From JALZEG01 sp046263255 (GTDB lineage Bacteria > Actinomycetota > CADDZG01 > WHSQ01), in assembly GCA_046263255.1 (NCBI GenBank), contig JBHELD010000010.1, positions 1-64,000 on the forward strand: a stretch of 64,000 nucleotides of DNA. Direction: 5' to 3'. The first letter of the stretch is position 1. The number at the start of each line of letters is the position of its first letter. Below the pieces are notes generated by a model. The model saw only the letters and a program-made list of their open reading frames with translations, was not told the origin of the DNA and did not search any database. The position numbers and the translations under genes were made by a program. This document shows positions 27,256 through 36,801 of this stretch, piece after piece.

Positions 27256-28625
27256 GCGAGCGCGTTCACGACCGCGGCCGCCACCTCGGTCGCCTGGCGG
27301 ATGCAGTCGGGGATCCCCGACCCGCGGTAGGCCGCTCCCGCGAGGAACAACGGTCCGTGCTGCGCCAGCGCCAGCTCCGCACCCGTCACCCTGTCGAGAT
27401 GACCGACCGGGTACTGGGGCAGGGCGTCGTCCCAGCGCGTCACGAGATGCGCCCTGGGCTCCGCCGTCAGCCCCAGCATGTCGGCGAGGTCCTCGTGCAC
27501 GGCAGCGACCAGCTCCTCGTCGTCGAGGTCGAGCGCCGGGTGGCGGCCGCTCCGTCCCACGACCGCGCGGAGGAGGAACCCGTCCGGCGGCGCCGATGCG
27601 GGCCACTTCGTCGAGTACCAGGTGCACGCGGCAACGGTTCGCTCCTCCGCGCGCGGGACGAGCATCCCGCTGCCGCTTGCAGGCGGAGCGCCGGCCGCCG
27701 GCGGGTAGAGCAGCGCGATCACGGCCAGCGACGCGTAAGGGATCGATCGGAGCGCCTGCGCCGCGGGCGGGTCCAGCCCGGCGACCGCCCGCGCGGCTGC
27801 GAACGCGGGTACCGCGAGCACCGCCGCATCGGCGCGGACGTCGCCCGAGCGCGCCTCGAGGCGGAATCCCGTGCCGTCGCGTGCGACGTTCTCGACAGGG
27901 CTGTCGAAGCGCAGCTCCGCGTCGTGAAGCTCGGTCTTCAGCGCCGCGACGATGCGCGTCATGCCGCCCAACGGCGCCACGAAGACGGGAGGGGCCGCCG
28001 TGCCCGGCCTGCCGGGCCCCCACGCGCGCAGTCCCAGGATCAGGCTCCGGTGCCGGCGCGCCACCGCGTCGAGCTCCGGTGCCGCCGCGGCGAGGCTCAT
28101 CTCGTCTGCGTCGCCCGCCCTCGTGCCGGCGAGCAGGGGGTCGACGAGCCGCTCCAGCACCTCGTCGCCCAGCCGGTCCCTCACGAGCGCGCCGATCGAG
28201 AGGTCGCGCCCGGTGAGCGGCTTCGACGCGAAGAGGTCGGCCGCGGCGCGCAGCGCGCCGCGGCGTGACAGCAGGCCGCTCCTGACGACCGAGACCGGAA
28301 GAGTCGGTATGCCCGACACGAGGCCGCGCGGCAACGGGTGCAGGCGGCCCCTCGACCACACGGTCCCGCCGAACACGGCCGGGCTCACGAGGTCGTTGCC
28401 GAGGCCGATCGAGCGGCACAGATCCACCGCGCCCTCGTCGCGCACGAGGAACGAGTCGGGACCGGCCTCCACCGCGACGCCCTCCAGCGACCTCGTGGCG
28501 ATGTTGCCGCCGGCACCCGCGGCGGCTTCGAGGACGACGACGTCGAGGCCCGCGCGCAGGATCGCGCGCGCCGCCACGAGCCCGGTGATGCCGCCGCCGG
28601 CAACCGCGACGACCGGCGTGCTCAC
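27252..28625 (-). CDS. hemY: Coproporphyrinogen III oxidase (HemY/CgoX)
   Basis: A 457-residue FAD enzyme: N-terminal dinucleotide motif VAVAGGGITGLVAARAILRAG, then EAGPDSFLV and the C-terminal HLDRVTGAELALAQHGPLFLAGAAYRGSGIPDCIRQATEVA. In organisms with HemQ it oxidises coproporphyrinogen to coproporphyrin. The GTG start overlaps the hemH stop by four bases. Its 3' end faces the OCD gene, overlapping by four bases (convergent). Confidence 0.92.
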   Translation of the reverse strand: MSTPVVAVAGGGITGLVAARAILRAGLDVVVLEAAAGAGGNIATRSLEGVAVEAGPDSFLVRDEGAVDLCRSIGLGNDLVSPAVFGGTVWSRGRLHPLPRGLVSGIPTLPVSVVRSGLLSRRGALRAAADLFASKPLTGRDLSIGALVRDRLGDEVLERLVDPLLAGTRAGDADEMSLAAAAPELDAVARRHRSLILGLRAWGPGRPGTAAPPVFVAPLGGMTRIVAALKTELHDAELRFDSPVENVARDGTGFRLEARSGDVRADAAVLAVPAFAAARAVAGLDPPAAQALRSIPYASLAVIALLYPPAAGAPPASGSGMLVPRAEERTVAACTWYSTKWPASAPPDGFLLRAVVGRSGRHPALDLDDEELVAAVHEDLADMLGLTAEPRAHLVTRWDDALPQYPVGHLDRVTGAELALAQHGPLFLAGAAYRGSGIPDCIRQATEVAAAVVNALA

Positions 28626-29533
28626 GTCCTCTGGGGGACGAGCTCACGCCGGACGACGGTCGCGAGCACGTCGAGGAAGTCCGGATCGTCGTTCGGCGAC
28701 TCCGTCCTCACGAGCTCGATCCCCAGCTCGGCCGCCCTCCCCACGCACTCGACGTCGACGTCGTAGAGCACCTCGAGGTGGTCCGACACGAACCCGCACG
28801 GGCACACGACGACGCCGCGCACGCCGGCGCGCGCGGCGCGTTCCAGGACGTCGAGGACGCCGGGCCCGATCCACGGGTCGGCCGTCCGCCCCGCGCTCTG
28901 CCACCCGATCGTGTACGCGGGCAGCGACGCGGCCCCGGCCACCGCGTCCGCGGTCTCCTGCAGCTGTCTGGCGTAGGGATCGCCGGACGCGAGGATCTTC
29001 TCCGGCAGGCTGTGGGCGGTGAAGACGACGACCGCGTGGTCGCGCGCCGCGGCGCTCAGGCGCGCCAGCGAATCCTCTACCCGGCGCGCCAGGAGGCCGA
29101 CGTATCCCGGCTCGAGGTGCCAGCTCTCGACGACCGTCAGCGGGATCTCCCATCCCGCGTCGTCCAGCACGTGTCTCACCCGCCGCCGGTAGTCCCCGAC
29201 GCTCATGTTGGAGTAGTGGGGGGCGAGCACGAGCCCGACGACGTGGGCGACGCCGTCCGCGGCCATCGCCGCGACCGCGTCGGGGATCGTCGGTGAGGAA
29301 TGCTTCTGTCCGAGGTAGACGCGGACGCCGCCGAGCCGCGCTTCGAGCCCCGCTCGTTGCGCCTCCGTGATCTCGTAGAGCGGCGATCTCCCGCCGATCG
29401 CCTCGTAGCGCGACCTGAGCTCGTCGAGCAGCACGGGCGGCGGCGGCCGCCCGTGGCGTATGTCGGTGTAGTACCGCTCCACGTCGTCGAGATCCCGCGG
29501 GGTCCCGTACGCCATGACGAGGACCGCCTTCAC
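28622..29533 (-). CDS. hemH: Ferrochelatase (coproporphyrin type)
   Basis: A 303-residue ferrochelatase inserting iron into the porphyrin. MAYGTPRDLDDVERYYTDIRHGRPPP, VLAPHYSNMSVGDYRRR, FTAHSLPEKILASGDPYARQL (metal-site His), GWQSAGRTADPWIGP (Glu replaced region) and CPCGFVSDHLEVLYDVD are family hallmarks. It is short and lacks a C-terminal cysteine extension. GTG start at 29531-29533 overlaps the hemE stop (GTGA). Confidence 0.94.
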   Translation of the reverse strand: MKAVLVMAYGTPRDLDDVERYYTDIRHGRPPPPVLLDELRSRYEAIGGRSPLYEITEAQRAGLEARLGGVRVYLGQKHSSPTIPDAVAAMAADGVAHVVGLVLAPHYSNMSVGDYRRRVRHVLDDAGWEIPLTVVESWHLEPGYVGLLARRVEDSLARLSAAARDHAVVVFTAHSLPEKILASGDPYARQLQETADAVAGAASLPAYTIGWQSAGRTADPWIGPGVLDVLERAARAGVRGVVVCPCGFVSDHLEVLYDVDVECVGRAAELGIELVRTESPNDDPDFLDVLATVVRRELVPQRT

Positions 29534-30552
29534 GTCACGCGCCACCCGTGCACGACGTCTACGAGCCGCGCCAGCGTGTCCGGGTCGGTCGACGGCAGGA
29601 CGCCGTGGCCGAGGTTGAAGACGTGCCGGCGTCCGCCGGTCCCGTCGAGGACCTCGTGCGCCTTGTCGCGCACGACCTCGAACGGCGCGAGGCACAGCGC
29701 CGGGTCGAGGTTCCCCTGGAGCACGCGTCCCTCTCCGAGACGCGCGCGCGCCTTGCGCAACGGGACCCGCCAGTCGACGCCGACGACGTCTGTTCCGGTA
29801 GCGGCCATCAGCTCGAGGAGCTCGCCGGTGCCGACGCCGAAATGGATCCGGGGCACCCCGAGGTCGCCGAGGCCTTCGAGGATCCGTGTCACGGCGGGGG
29901 CGACGTGGGCCTCGTAGTGACTCGGTCCCAGCGCGCCGGCCCACGAGTCGAAGAGCTGGATCGCCGCGGCGCCGGCGCGCACCTGCGCCCGCAGGTACGC
30001 GAGCACGGCCTCCGACAGCCGGTCCATCAGCTTGCGCCACGTCGCCGGGTCGCCCAGCATCAGCGCCTTCGTCCGCGCGTGATCGCGTGACGGGCCCCCC
30101 TCCACGAGGTACGAGGCGAGCGTGAAGGGCGCGCCGGCGAACCCGATCAAGGGGACGTCGAGCTGCTCGACGAGCAGCGCGACCGCGTCCAGGACGAACG
30201 GGACGCCTTCTTCGGGTTCCAGCGGCCGCAGCCGGTCGGCGTCCTGGACGCTTCGCACGGGCGCGTCGATCACCGGACCGACTCCGGGCACGATCTCGAG
30301 CTCCACGCCCATCGCCTGGAGCGGAACGACGATGTCCGAGAAGAGGATCGCCGCGTCGACGCCCAGGCGCCGGACGGGCTGGAGCGTCACCTCCGCCGCG
30401 AGCTCCGGGGACCGGCAGATCTCGAGGATCGAGTGCTGCTCGCGCACCACGCGGTACTCGGGAAGGCTGCGGCCCGCCTGGCGCATGAACCACACCGGGA
30501 CGGTCTCGACGATCTCGCCTCTGCAGGCGCGCAGGAACAGGTCGTTTCGCAT
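29530..30552 (-). CDS. hemE: Uroporphyrinogen decarboxylase
   Basis: HemE (340 aa) turns uroporphyrinogen III into coproporphyrinogen III. PVWFMRQAGRSLPEYR, AILFSDIVVPLQAMG, IGFAGAPFTLASYLVEGG and FNLGHGVLPSTDPD are diagnostic. First gene of hemE-hemH-hemY, an order known from Bacillus. Divergent from glmM with an 87-base gap in which I could not identify a convincing promoter. Confidence 0.97.
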   Translation of the reverse strand: MRNDLFLRACRGEIVETVPVWFMRQAGRSLPEYRVVREQHSILEICRSPELAAEVTLQPVRRLGVDAAILFSDIVVPLQAMGVELEIVPGVGPVIDAPVRSVQDADRLRPLEPEEGVPFVLDAVALLVEQLDVPLIGFAGAPFTLASYLVEGGPSRDHARTKALMLGDPATWRKLMDRLSEAVLAYLRAQVRAGAAAIQLFDSWAGALGPSHYEAHVAPAVTRILEGLGDLGVPRIHFGVGTGELLELMAATGTDVVGVDWRVPLRKARARLGEGRVLQGNLDPALCLAPFEVVRDKAHEVLDGTGGRRHVFNLGHGVLPSTDPDTLARLVDVVHGWRVT

Positions 30553-30639
30553 GGCGGCAGCGCGATCCTATGTGGCTTCGATCCGGCGCCGTCGACCGCT
30601 CGCGGCCCGGCGGCCGCGAAACCACGCGAAGATCGACCG

Positions 30640-31971
30640 ATGACCAGGCTATTCGGGACCGACGGCGTCCGCGGCGTCGCCAACCGCGACCTCACGCCGG
30701 ACCTCGCGCTCGCTCTGGGGCGGGCCGCGGGGACGGTCCTCGCGCCCGGGCGCGGCCGCGTGGTCGTCGGTCGCGACACGAGGCTATCGGGGCCGATGCT
30801 CCAGGGCGCGCTGACTGCCGGCCTCTGCTCGGCGGGGGCCGACGTGCTCGACGCGGGGATCCTGCCCACGCCGGGCGTCGCCTGGCTGACGCGCGCCGAG
30901 AACGCGGCCGCGGGTGCGGTCGTCTCCGCCTCCCACAACCCCGTCGCCGACAACGGAATCAAGTTCTTCTCCGCTGTCGGGTCGAAGATCTCCGGCGACG
31001 AAGAGGCCGCGATCGAGGCGCTCGTGGCGTCTCCTCCAGCGGACCTCCCGGACGGTGAGGCAGTCGGACGCCCTGCCGGCGTAGCGGACGCCCAGGGGCG
31101 GTACGTCGAGCACCTCGCCGGCGCGGTCGACGGCTCGCTCGCCGGTCTCCGCGTCGTGCTCGACTGCGCGTACGGCGCGGCGTGGAAGGTGGGTCCCGAG
31201 GCGTTTGCCCGCGCCGGGGCCGAAGTGGCCGCGATCCACGCCGAGCCCGACGGGGCACGCATCAACGTCGACTGCGGGTCGACCTCGCTCGACGATCTGG
31301 CGAAGACCGTCGTCGCGGAGGGGGCCGCGCTCGGGCTCGGCTTCGACGGCGACGCCGACCGGGCGCTGGCGGTCGACGAGACCGGCTCCGTGGTCGACGG
31401 CGACCGGATCATCGCGCTCGCCGCGCTCCGTCTCCACGAGACCGGACGTCTGCCCGGCGGGATCGTCGTCACGACGGTCATGGCCAACCTGGGCCTTCGT
31501 CGCGCGCTCGAGGGCGCGGGCATCCACGTCGTCACCGTCCCCGTCGGCGACCGTCACGTCGCGGAGGCGATGGCCGAGCACGACGCGGTGCTGGGAGGAG
31601 AGCAGTCGGGGCACGTGATCTTCGCAGAGCACGCGACGACGGGCGACGGCGTCCTCACCGGGTTGAAGCTAGCGGCGATCGTCGCAGGAGCCTCCCGGCC
31701 CCTATCGCAGCTTGCCGCGGTGTTCGAGCCGTACCCGCAGGTGCTCCTGAACGTCTCTATCGGCGACCGGCGGCGCCTGGATTCCGCGGACGCGCTGTGG
31801 GACCGCGTGCGGATCGCGGAAGAGGAGCTCGGCGAGACGGGCCGCGTCCTGCTGCGCGCGTCCGGCACCGAGCCGGTCGTCCGCGTCATGGTCGAGGCGG
31901 CAGACCCGGCGACGGCGAAGCGGGTCGCCGGCGAGCTCGCCCGCGCGGTGGAGGCGGAGCTGGGCGCGTGA
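30640..31971 (+). CDS. glmM: Phosphoglucosamine mutase
   Basis: GlmM (443 aa) makes glucosamine-1-phosphate for peptidoglycan. MTRLFGTDGVRGVANRDLTPDLALALGRAAG, the phosphoserine loop AVVSASHNPVADNGIKFF, the metal loop GLGFDGDADRALAVDE, GGEQSGHVIF and RASGTEPVVRVMVEA are all present. ATG at 30640; a longer upstream frame exists but lacks homology. Confidence 0.97.
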   Translation: MTRLFGTDGVRGVANRDLTPDLALALGRAAGTVLAPGRGRVVVGRDTRLSGPMLQGALTAGLCSAGADVLDAGILPTPGVAWLTRAENAAAGAVVSASHNPVADNGIKFFSAVGSKISGDEEAAIEALVASPPADLPDGEAVGRPAGVADAQGRYVEHLAGAVDGSLAGLRVVLDCAYGAAWKVGPEAFARAGAEVAAIHAEPDGARINVDCGSTSLDDLAKTVVAEGAALGLGFDGDADRALAVDETGSVVDGDRIIALAALRLHETGRLPGGIVVTTVMANLGLRRALEGAGIHVVTVPVGDRHVAEAMAEHDAVLGGEQSGHVIFAEHATTGDGVLTGLKLAAIVAGASRPLSQLAAVFEPYPQVLLNVSIGDRRRLDSADALWDRVRIAEEELGETGRVLLRASGTEPVVRVMVEAADPATAKRVAGELARAVEAELGA

Positions 31972-32017
31972 GGCGACGGGTCCCGCTTCCCTACGGCGCG
32001 GGCGCGCCCGCCTCCGG

Positions 32018-33433
32018 GTGAGACCGCTCCTCTCGCCGGAGGAGATGGGCCGTGCGGACGAGGCGGCCATCTCGTCCGGCACCTCCGGCGACGTCCTGAT
32101 GGAGCGCGCCGGCCGCGCTCTCGCCCGGGCCGTCGTCCGGGTCGCCGGCGGGCGCTACGGCCGCCGGGTCCTCGTCGTGTGCGGGAAGGGGAACAACGGC
32201 GGAGACGGGCTCGTGGCCGCTCGGGTGCTCGAGAGCGAGGGCCTGCTCGTGCGCGTCGTCCGGCTCTTCGAGGGAGACGCGGTCCCTCGTCCGGGCGACT
32301 TCGACGCCGTCGTGGACGCGATCTTCGGCACCGGTTTCAGGGGGATGCCCGAGGGATCTCTGGCCGAGGCCGTCGACGCTCTCGAGGGCCACCCGCGCGT
32401 CGTGTCGGCGGACATCCCGTCGGGCGTGAACGGGGCGACGGGAGCCGTCGCCGGCGCCGCGGTGCGTGCCGCGGTCACGGTCGCGATGGGCGCGGAGAAG
32501 CTGGGGACCGCGCTCTCCCCGGGCGCGTCGTACGCCGGGCGAGTCGAGGTGGCCGACATCGGCATCCCGATCCCGCCCGCGCACGTCCATCTCGTCGAGG
32601 ACGAGGACGTCCGCCGGGCCCTTCCGGCGCGGCCCCCCGACGCGCACAAGAGGAGCGGCGGCTCGGTCGCCGTGCTCGCGGGCTCGGAGGCCACGAAGGG
32701 GGCGGCGCTCCTCTGTGCCCGCGGGGCCGGGCGCATGGGCAGCGGCTACGTGACGCTGGGCTCCACCCGCTCGGTGGTCGGGACGGCGTCGATCCCCCTG
32801 CCGGAGATCCTGACGAGGAAGGTCACCGACGGCGACGTCCTCGGTCCCGGCGCGCTCGACGCGTTCGGGGACGTGCTGGAGCGCGCGGACGCGCTCGCGC
32901 TCGGACCTGGGCTCGGCGCGGGCGCCGCGCAGCGGGAGCTGGTCGCGCGGGTCCTGCGGGAGGTGGACCTCCCGGTGGTGCTCGACGCGGACGCGCTCAA
33001 CGTGCTGGACCCCGAGGCGATCGCGCGACGCACGGCGCCGGCCGTCATCACCCCCCACCCGGCCGAGCTCGCGCGGTTGCTCGGGACGGACGCCGGCGAG
33101 GTCGTCGCGGACCGGCTCGGTGCCGCGCGCGCGGCTGCGGGTCGCTTCGGGTGCGTGGTCGTGGCGAAGGGTCACCGGACGATCGTCGCGGAGGGCGCAC
33201 GGACGGTCGTCGTCCCCACGGGGGGACCCGAGCTGGCGACCGCGGGGACGGGCGACGTGCTCACGGGCGCCGTCGCAGCGCTGGTGGCCGCGGGCCTCGA
33301 TCCCTTCGCCGCGGGCTGGTGCGCCGCATACGTGCACGGCGTCGCCGGTGAGGTCGCGGCGCCCGGCGCGCTCGCGTGGGACGTCGCCGAAGCCCTCGGA
33401 CCGGCCCGGTCCCGGTTTACGTTGCGATCGTGA
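32018..33433 (+). CDS. nnr: Bifunctional NAD(P)HX epimerase / dehydratase
   Basis: A 471-residue repair enzyme for hydrated NAD(P)H. The N-terminal YjeF domain (to ~210) has VVCGKGNNGGDGLVAARVL and SADIPSGVNGATG; the C-terminal kinase-like dehydratase has VVLDADALNVL, VITPHPAELARLLGTD, VAKGHRTIV and ATAGTGDVLTGAVAALV. GTG start at 32018, 46 bases after glmM. Its stop is part of the duplicated sequence at the alr start. Confidence 0.95.
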   Translation: MRPLLSPEEMGRADEAAISSGTSGDVLMERAGRALARAVVRVAGGRYGRRVLVVCGKGNNGGDGLVAARVLESEGLLVRVVRLFEGDAVPRPGDFDAVVDAIFGTGFRGMPEGSLAEAVDALEGHPRVVSADIPSGVNGATGAVAGAAVRAAVTVAMGAEKLGTALSPGASYAGRVEVADIGIPIPPAHVHLVEDEDVRRALPARPPDAHKRSGGSVAVLAGSEATKGAALLCARGAGRMGSGYVTLGSTRSVVGTASIPLPEILTRKVTDGDVLGPGALDAFGDVLERADALALGPGLGAGAAQRELVARVLREVDLPVVLDADALNVLDPEAIARRTAPAVITPHPAELARLLGTDAGEVVADRLGAARAAAGRFGCVVVAKGHRTIVAEGARTVVVPTGGPELATAGTGDVLTGAVAALVAAGLDPFAAGWCAAYVHGVAGEVAAPGALAWDVAEALGPARSRFTLRS

Positions 33434-33460
33434 GCTACACGAGGCAATGAGCTACACGAG
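33431..33460 (+). repeat. Duplicated start region of alr with mini-ORF
   Basis: TGAGCTACACGAG occurs at 33431-33443 and again at 33448-33460, a 17-base tandem step. The first copy begins with GTG (33430), overlapping the nnr stop, and reads VSYTRQ then TGA. The second begins with ATG, the alr start (MSYTRE). The stop of the six-codon reading frame overlaps the alr ATG (ATGA). Confidence 0.85.
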
Positions 33461-34589
33461 AGAAGAGGTCGAGAGGCGCGGACATCCGGTGTGGGCCGAG
33501 GTGGACCTCGGCGCGATCCGCCACAACGTCGGCGTGCTGCGCGCGCTCGCGGCGAGCGCCGAGGTCATGGGCGTCGTCAAGGGCTACGCCTACGGGCACG
33601 GGAACCCCGAGAGCGCGCGGGCGATGGTCGAGGCGGGCGCGACCCGGCTGGGCGTCGCGCGCGTCGCCGAGGCGATACACCTGCGCGAGGCCGGCATCGG
33701 GGTGCCGATCCACGTCTTCACGGAGCCTCCGCCGGTCGCGGCGCCCGTGGTGGTGTCGCTGGCGCTGACGCCGGCGGTCTACACCAGCGCGTTCGCCGCC
33801 TCGCTCTCCGAAGCGGCGCGGGCCGCCGGAGCAACGGTGCGGGTGCACGTGAAGCTCGACACCGGGATGCACCGCGTGGGGCTGACTCCGGAGCACGCGG
33901 TTGCCGCGGCGACCGAGATCGCGCGTCTTCCGGGGATCGAGGTCGAAGGTGCCTGGAGCCACCTCGCGGTCGCCGACGTCCCCGACCACCCGTTCACGCG
34001 CAAGCAGCTGGACCTCTTCCTGGAGCTGACCGAGAGCATGGAACGCGCGGGGCTCCGGCTGGCCTACCGGCACATCGCGAACTCGGCCGCGACGCTGGCG
34101 CTGCCGGCGTCGCACTTCGACCTCGTGCGCTGCGGGGTCGCCTGCTACGGGCTGTGGCCGGGCGAGGCCCTCACCGGCTCCGCCGACCTTCGCTCCGCGC
34201 TCGCGTTGAAGGCGCGCGTGAACCTCGTCAAGCGAGTTCCCGCGGGCGATGCCCTCTCGTACGGGTTGCAGTACACGGTGCCGCAGGAGGCAACGGTGAT
34301 TACGGTCCCCGCCGGCTACGCCGACGGATACGACCGGCGTCTTTCGGGCCGCGCGAGCGTCATCGTCGGCGGACGCCGCTACCGCGTGTCCGGCACCGTG
34401 TGCATGGACCAGTTCATGGTGGACGCGGGACGCGACGAGGTCGAGGTCGGCGCGATCGCGACGCTCGTCGGCCGTGACGGCGCCGAGGTCGTGACGGCGG
34501 AGGAGCTGGCCGGGCTCATCGGGACCATCAAATACGAGGTGACGACGCGGATCCCGTCGCGCGTCCCGCGCGTATTCGTCGATGCGTAA
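33447..34589 (+). CDS. alr: Alanine racemase
   Basis: A 380-residue PLP enzyme supplying D-alanine for cell walls. The PLP lysine is in VMGVVKGYAYGHG (VKGYAYGHG, usually VKADAYGHG), the partner tyrosine in ALSYGLQYTVP; VHVKLDTGMHRVG and GTVCMDQFMVDAG are conserved. The start is ATG at 33447; the identical GTG start one repeat upstream is cut off by a stop. Overlaps the hydrolase gene by eight bases. Confidence 0.95.
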   Translation: MSYTREEVERRGHPVWAEVDLGAIRHNVGVLRALAASAEVMGVVKGYAYGHGNPESARAMVEAGATRLGVARVAEAIHLREAGIGVPIHVFTEPPPVAAPVVVSLALTPAVYTSAFAASLSEAARAAGATVRVHVKLDTGMHRVGLTPEHAVAAATEIARLPGIEVEGAWSHLAVADVPDHPFTRKQLDLFLELTESMERAGLRLAYRHIANSAATLALPASHFDLVRCGVACYGLWPGEALTGSADLRSALALKARVNLVKRVPAGDALSYGLQYTVPQEATVITVPAGYADGYDRRLSGRASVIVGGRRYRVSGTVCMDQFMVDAGRDEVEVGAIATLVGRDGAEVVTAEELAGLIGTIKYEVTTRIPSRVPRVFVDA

Positions 34590-35613
34590 GCAGGGCGTGC
34601 TCGCGCTGGCGGGTGCGGCGGCCGGGGTGGGCGTGGGCCTCGCGACGCAGAGGGCGATGGTCCGCCGCCGGCGCCGCAACGACCCGGAGGCCGGCGAACG
34701 CTTCGGCACGCGCCGAGGCGTCAGGCCGCGGACGCTGGCGCTGGCCGACGGCGCGGACGCGTTCGTCGAGGAGGCCGGGCAGCAGTCGGACCGCGGCGCG
34801 ATCTTCGTGCACGGGTCGGCGCTGCGCACCGACCTGTGGCACTACCAGCTGGCGGGGATCGGCGACCACCGGCTCGTCTTCTACGACCTCAGAGGCCACG
34901 GCGCGTCGCGGGCGAAGGGATCGGCCTCGTTCTCGATCGCGCAGCTCGCGAGGGATCTCGCCGAGGTAGCGGACGCATGCGGGCTGAACGAGTACGCCGT
35001 GGTCGGCCACTCGATCGGCGGGATGGTCGCGCTGGACCTCGCGCACGCCCGGCCCGACCTCCTCGGCACGCGCGTGAAGGGGATGGTGCTCGCCAACACC
35101 ACCTACCGTCCCGCCGTCGAGACCGTCGCCGGTGGCGCCGCCGTCGCGCACCTCGAGCGCGTGCTCCGGCGGCCCCTCGACGTCCTGGGACGCGGGGCTC
35201 CCACGATCGACAAGCTGAGGGCGGTCGTGCGGCCGTCCGACCTGCTCTTCTTGACCGTGGCGTTCGGCGGCTTCGGGCCGGGGGGGCCGGCGAGCCAGGT
35301 GGACTTCGTCTACGACATGCTGTCCGAGACGCCCTCCGACGTCATCTTCGACCTCATCAGGTCCTACCGCGACTTCGACGTCACCGAGGTCCTGGGTGAC
35401 GTTACGGTCCCCGTGCTCGTTATAGGAGGGAGCAGCGACCGGATCACGGTCCCGGCGGCGTCCGAGTACCTTGCCGGCCATCTGCCGAAGGCGGAGCTGA
35501 AGATGTTCGAGCGGTGCGGGCACATGCCGATGCTCGAGCGGCACAGGGAGTTCAACGAGGTCGTCGGGAGGTTCCTCGACGACATATTGGGGGGGAGCCG
35601 GAGCACCGCGTGA
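34582..35613 (+). CDS. Alpha/beta hydrolase, membrane-anchored
   Basis: A 343-residue alpha/beta-hydrolase. The N-terminus (VLALAGAAAGVGVGLATQ) looks like a signal anchor. Oxyanion region FVHGSALRTDLW, nucleophile elbow VVGHSIGGMVAL (Ser ~143), acid near VLVIGGSSDRIT and catalytic His in RCGHMPMLERH are visible. Substrate unknown. Alr-hydrolase (often with tsaE downstream) is a recurrent actinobacterial neighbourhood. Confidence 0.88.
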   Translation: MRKQGVLALAGAAAGVGVGLATQRAMVRRRRRNDPEAGERFGTRRGVRPRTLALADGADAFVEEAGQQSDRGAIFVHGSALRTDLWHYQLAGIGDHRLVFYDLRGHGASRAKGSASFSIAQLARDLAEVADACGLNEYAVVGHSIGGMVALDLAHARPDLLGTRVKGMVLANTTYRPAVETVAGGAAVAHLERVLRRPLDVLGRGAPTIDKLRAVVRPSDLLFLTVAFGGFGPGGPASQVDFVYDMLSETPSDVIFDLIRSYRDFDVTEVLGDVTVPVLVIGGSSDRITVPAASEYLAGHLPKAELKMFERCGHMPMLERHREFNEVVGRFLDDILGGSRSTA

Positions 35614-36716
35614 GAGACGACAGGGTCGAGAAGCTCGCAGACATCCTCGTGGACTACTCGTGCACGGTGAAGGAGGGCGATCTCGTCGGGATCAACGGGA
35701 GCTACCACGCGGAGCCGCTGATGCTCGCGGTCTACCGCCGGTGCCTCGACCGCGGCGCGCACGCGACGGTGCGGACGTCGCTCCCCCGCGCGGTGCCGAT
35801 CTTCTACAAGCACGCGAGCGACGAGCAGCTCGCCTACGTCTGGGAGACCGATCGGTGGCTCGCGGAGAACCTCGACGTCCGGTTCACGATCATCGCCGAC
35901 GGCAACACGCGCCAGCTCTCGAGGATCGACGCGCGCAGGCAAGGCATAGCGTCGCGCGCCCGCAAACCGCTGATGGACAGGTTCATGGCCCGGGGCGCCA
36001 GAGGCGAGCTGCGGTGGAACGTCACGCTGTTCCCGACTGAGGCCCACGCCATGGACGCCGAGATGAGCCTCGAGGACTACGAGGACTTCTACTACGGCGC
36101 GTGCCTGGTGGACTCGCCCGACCCCGTCGCGGAGTGGAAGAAGGTCGGCGAGCGGCACCGGCGCATGATCGACTGGATCAAGGACCGCAACGCAGTCCAC
36201 ATCGAGGGGGAGGGGACCGACCTGGTCGTCGAGACCGGCGGCCGGAAGTGGTTGCCCGCGGACGGGAAGGAGAACTTCCCCGACGGCGAGATCTTCACGG
36301 GGCCGCGTGAGGACAGGACGCGGGGCCGCATCGCGTTCAGCTACCCCGCGATCTACGGGGGCCAGGCCGTCGAGGGCATCCAGCTCGCGTTCGAGGACGG
36401 CAGGGTCGTCGAGGCGACCGCGCGGAAGAACGAGGAGTTCCTGCTGAAGACGCTCGACACCGATCCCGGCGCGAGGGTCCTCGGCGAGATCGGGATCGGC
36501 ACGAACTACGGCATCGCCGGGTTCTCCGGCGAGATCCTGCTCGACGAGAAGATCGGCGGGACCGTCCACCTGGCGGTCGGCGCCTCGTATCCCGAGAGCG
36601 GCGGCGTCAACGACTCCGCCGTCCACTGGGACATGGTGTGCGACCTCCGCAAGGGAGGCCGGATCACGGTGGACGGCGACGTGTTCATGGAGGACGGAAG
36701 GCTCCTGGTCTCGTAG
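35610..36716 (+). CDS. M29-family aminopeptidase (AmpS/PepS-like)
   Basis: A 368-residue metallo-aminopeptidase. VEKLADILVDYSCTVKEGDLVGINGSYHAEPLM at the N-terminus; candidate metal ligands are E in FPDGEIFTGP, E in VLGEIGIGTN and H and D in NDSAVHWDMVCDL, as in family M29. Cytoplasmic peptide turnover is likely. GTG start at 35610 overlaps the hydrolase stop (GTGA). Confidence 0.9.
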   Translation: MRDDRVEKLADILVDYSCTVKEGDLVGINGSYHAEPLMLAVYRRCLDRGAHATVRTSLPRAVPIFYKHASDEQLAYVWETDRWLAENLDVRFTIIADGNTRQLSRIDARRQGIASRARKPLMDRFMARGARGELRWNVTLFPTEAHAMDAEMSLEDYEDFYYGACLVDSPDPVAEWKKVGERHRRMIDWIKDRNAVHIEGEGTDLVVETGGRKWLPADGKENFPDGEIFTGPREDRTRGRIAFSYPAIYGGQAVEGIQLAFEDGRVVEATARKNEEFLLKTLDTDPGARVLGEIGIGTNYGIAGFSGEILLDEKIGGTVHLAVGASYPESGGVNDSAVHWDMVCDLRKGGRITVDGDVFMEDGRLLVS

Positions 36717-36801
36717 CCGCGGCGACCCCGCGGGCCACGACATGCCGGCGCGCCGCCCGTCGCGCCCGCCGCCGCCGGAGGCGGCGAGATAACCTCAGGA
36801 C

